This document shows positions 6,073 through 6,163 of a stretch of DNA of 6,163 nt, one piece after another; the first letter of the stretch is position 1, and each line of letters starts with the position of its first letter. Source of the stretch: Oscillospiraceae bacterium (lineage in GTDB: Bacteria > Bacillota > Clostridia > Oscillospirales > Ruminococcaceae); contig JAITVU010000068.1 of the NCBI GenBank assembly GCA_031285645.1, forward strand, positions 1 to 6,163. Reading direction: 5' to 3'. A program made the position numbers and the translations under genes. The notes under the pieces were generated by a model. It was not told the origin of the DNA, ran no database searches, and was given only the letters and a program-made list of their open reading frames with translations.

Positions 6073-6100
6073 CGATAAACTTGCATCGCAAATTTATACG
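6073..6100 (-). other. Hairpin upstream of the rplO Shine-Dalgarno site
   Basis: On the minus strand, arm 6097-6088 (ATAAATTTGC) pairs with arm 6084-6075 (GCAAGTTTAT) around a three-base GAT loop. That is ten pairs with one U-G wobble. The stem can grow by two CG pairs (6100-6099 with 6074-6073) past a single bulged base at 6098. No T-run follows, so it does not look like an intrinsic terminator. It ends two bases before the AAAGGAGG element of the rplO leader. Function is unknown; a role in mRNA stability or in translation control is inference. Confidence 0.5.
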
Positions 6101-6137
6101 TCGCCTGTCAACCAGGCCTTAACCGTCTTGCGTTGCG

Positions 6138-6163
6138 CTAGCCCTCGCTCACCTCGAGAAGAT
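6138..6163 (-). CDS. rpmD: Probable 50S ribosomal protein L30, C-terminal end only
   Basis: Only the last seven codons are inside the window, reading LLEVSEG and then TAG at 6140-6138; the two bases 6163-6162 belong to a split codon. L30 proteins of Gram-positive bacteria commonly end in a short hydrophobic-acidic strand of the type HLVxVxE, and this tail fits that pattern. In spc operons rpmD normally sits directly before rplO, which is the next gene here. A second minus-strand frame also stays open from the window edge to a TAA at about 6096-6094 (ending WLTGDV), and I cannot exclude it as the true end of the upstream gene. The call rests on seven residues plus gene order, so it is moderate; the upstream sequence would settle it. 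Confidence 0.55.

Noticed and set aside
6092..6111. TTGACA followed by TATAAA as a promoter for rplO
   Set aside because: The two elements are only seven bases apart; at 16-18 bases from TTGACA there is no acceptable -10 element, and TATAAA is part of the leader hairpin.
1..6163. Mobile elements, CRISPR repeats, tRNA genes or an accessory system
   Set aside because: I saw no direct repeat arrays, transposase fragments, tRNA-like folds or gene-order break; the window is continuous conserved housekeeping operon.

Overview
The window is a stretch of the bacterial spc-alpha ribosomal protein gene cluster, read entirely on the minus strand (from high to low coordinates). In transcription order it holds the last codons of what is probably rpmD (L30), then rplO (L15), secY, adk, map, a small KOW-type RNA-binding protein gene, infA (IF1), rpmJ (L36), rpsM (S13), rpsK (S11), rpsD (S4) and the first 174 codons of rpoA. 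Nothing convincing is encoded on the plus strand.

The gene order points to a low-GC Gram-positive lineage, most likely class Clostridia. Signs are adk-map-KOW gene-infA between secY and rpmJ, rpsD between rpsK and rpoA, and strong AGGAGG-type ribosome binding sites. The S4 type (MAVN... start, zinc cysteines lost) resembles Oscillospiraceae/Ruminococcaceae-like Clostridia. That family-level placement is inference from memory, not a search. Base composition is mixed, with both GC-rich and AT-rich codons.

Layout: 6163-6138 tail of rpmD; 6137-6019 an unusually structured leader before rplO; 6018-4281 rplO and secY, one base apart; 4260-2791 the enzyme pair adk and map; 2783-2293 the KOW gene and infA, tightly coupled; 2235-640 rpmJ, rpsM, rpsK and rpsD; 639-524 a spacer with hairpins and a weak promoter-like match; 523-1 rpoA, cut by the window edge. 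No stretch without a gene exceeds about 120 bases.

Together the genes supply large-subunit proteins (L30, L15, L36), small-subunit proteins (S13, S11, S4), initiation factor 1, the protein-export channel (SecY), removal of N-terminal methionine (Map), adenylate balance (Adk) and the RNA polymerase alpha subunit. This is a conserved housekeeping operon, and I do not see a new biological system in it. The parts most worth a second look are small: two hairpins bracketing a displaced Shine-Dalgarno site ahead of rplO, and TTG start codons on four of eleven genes.
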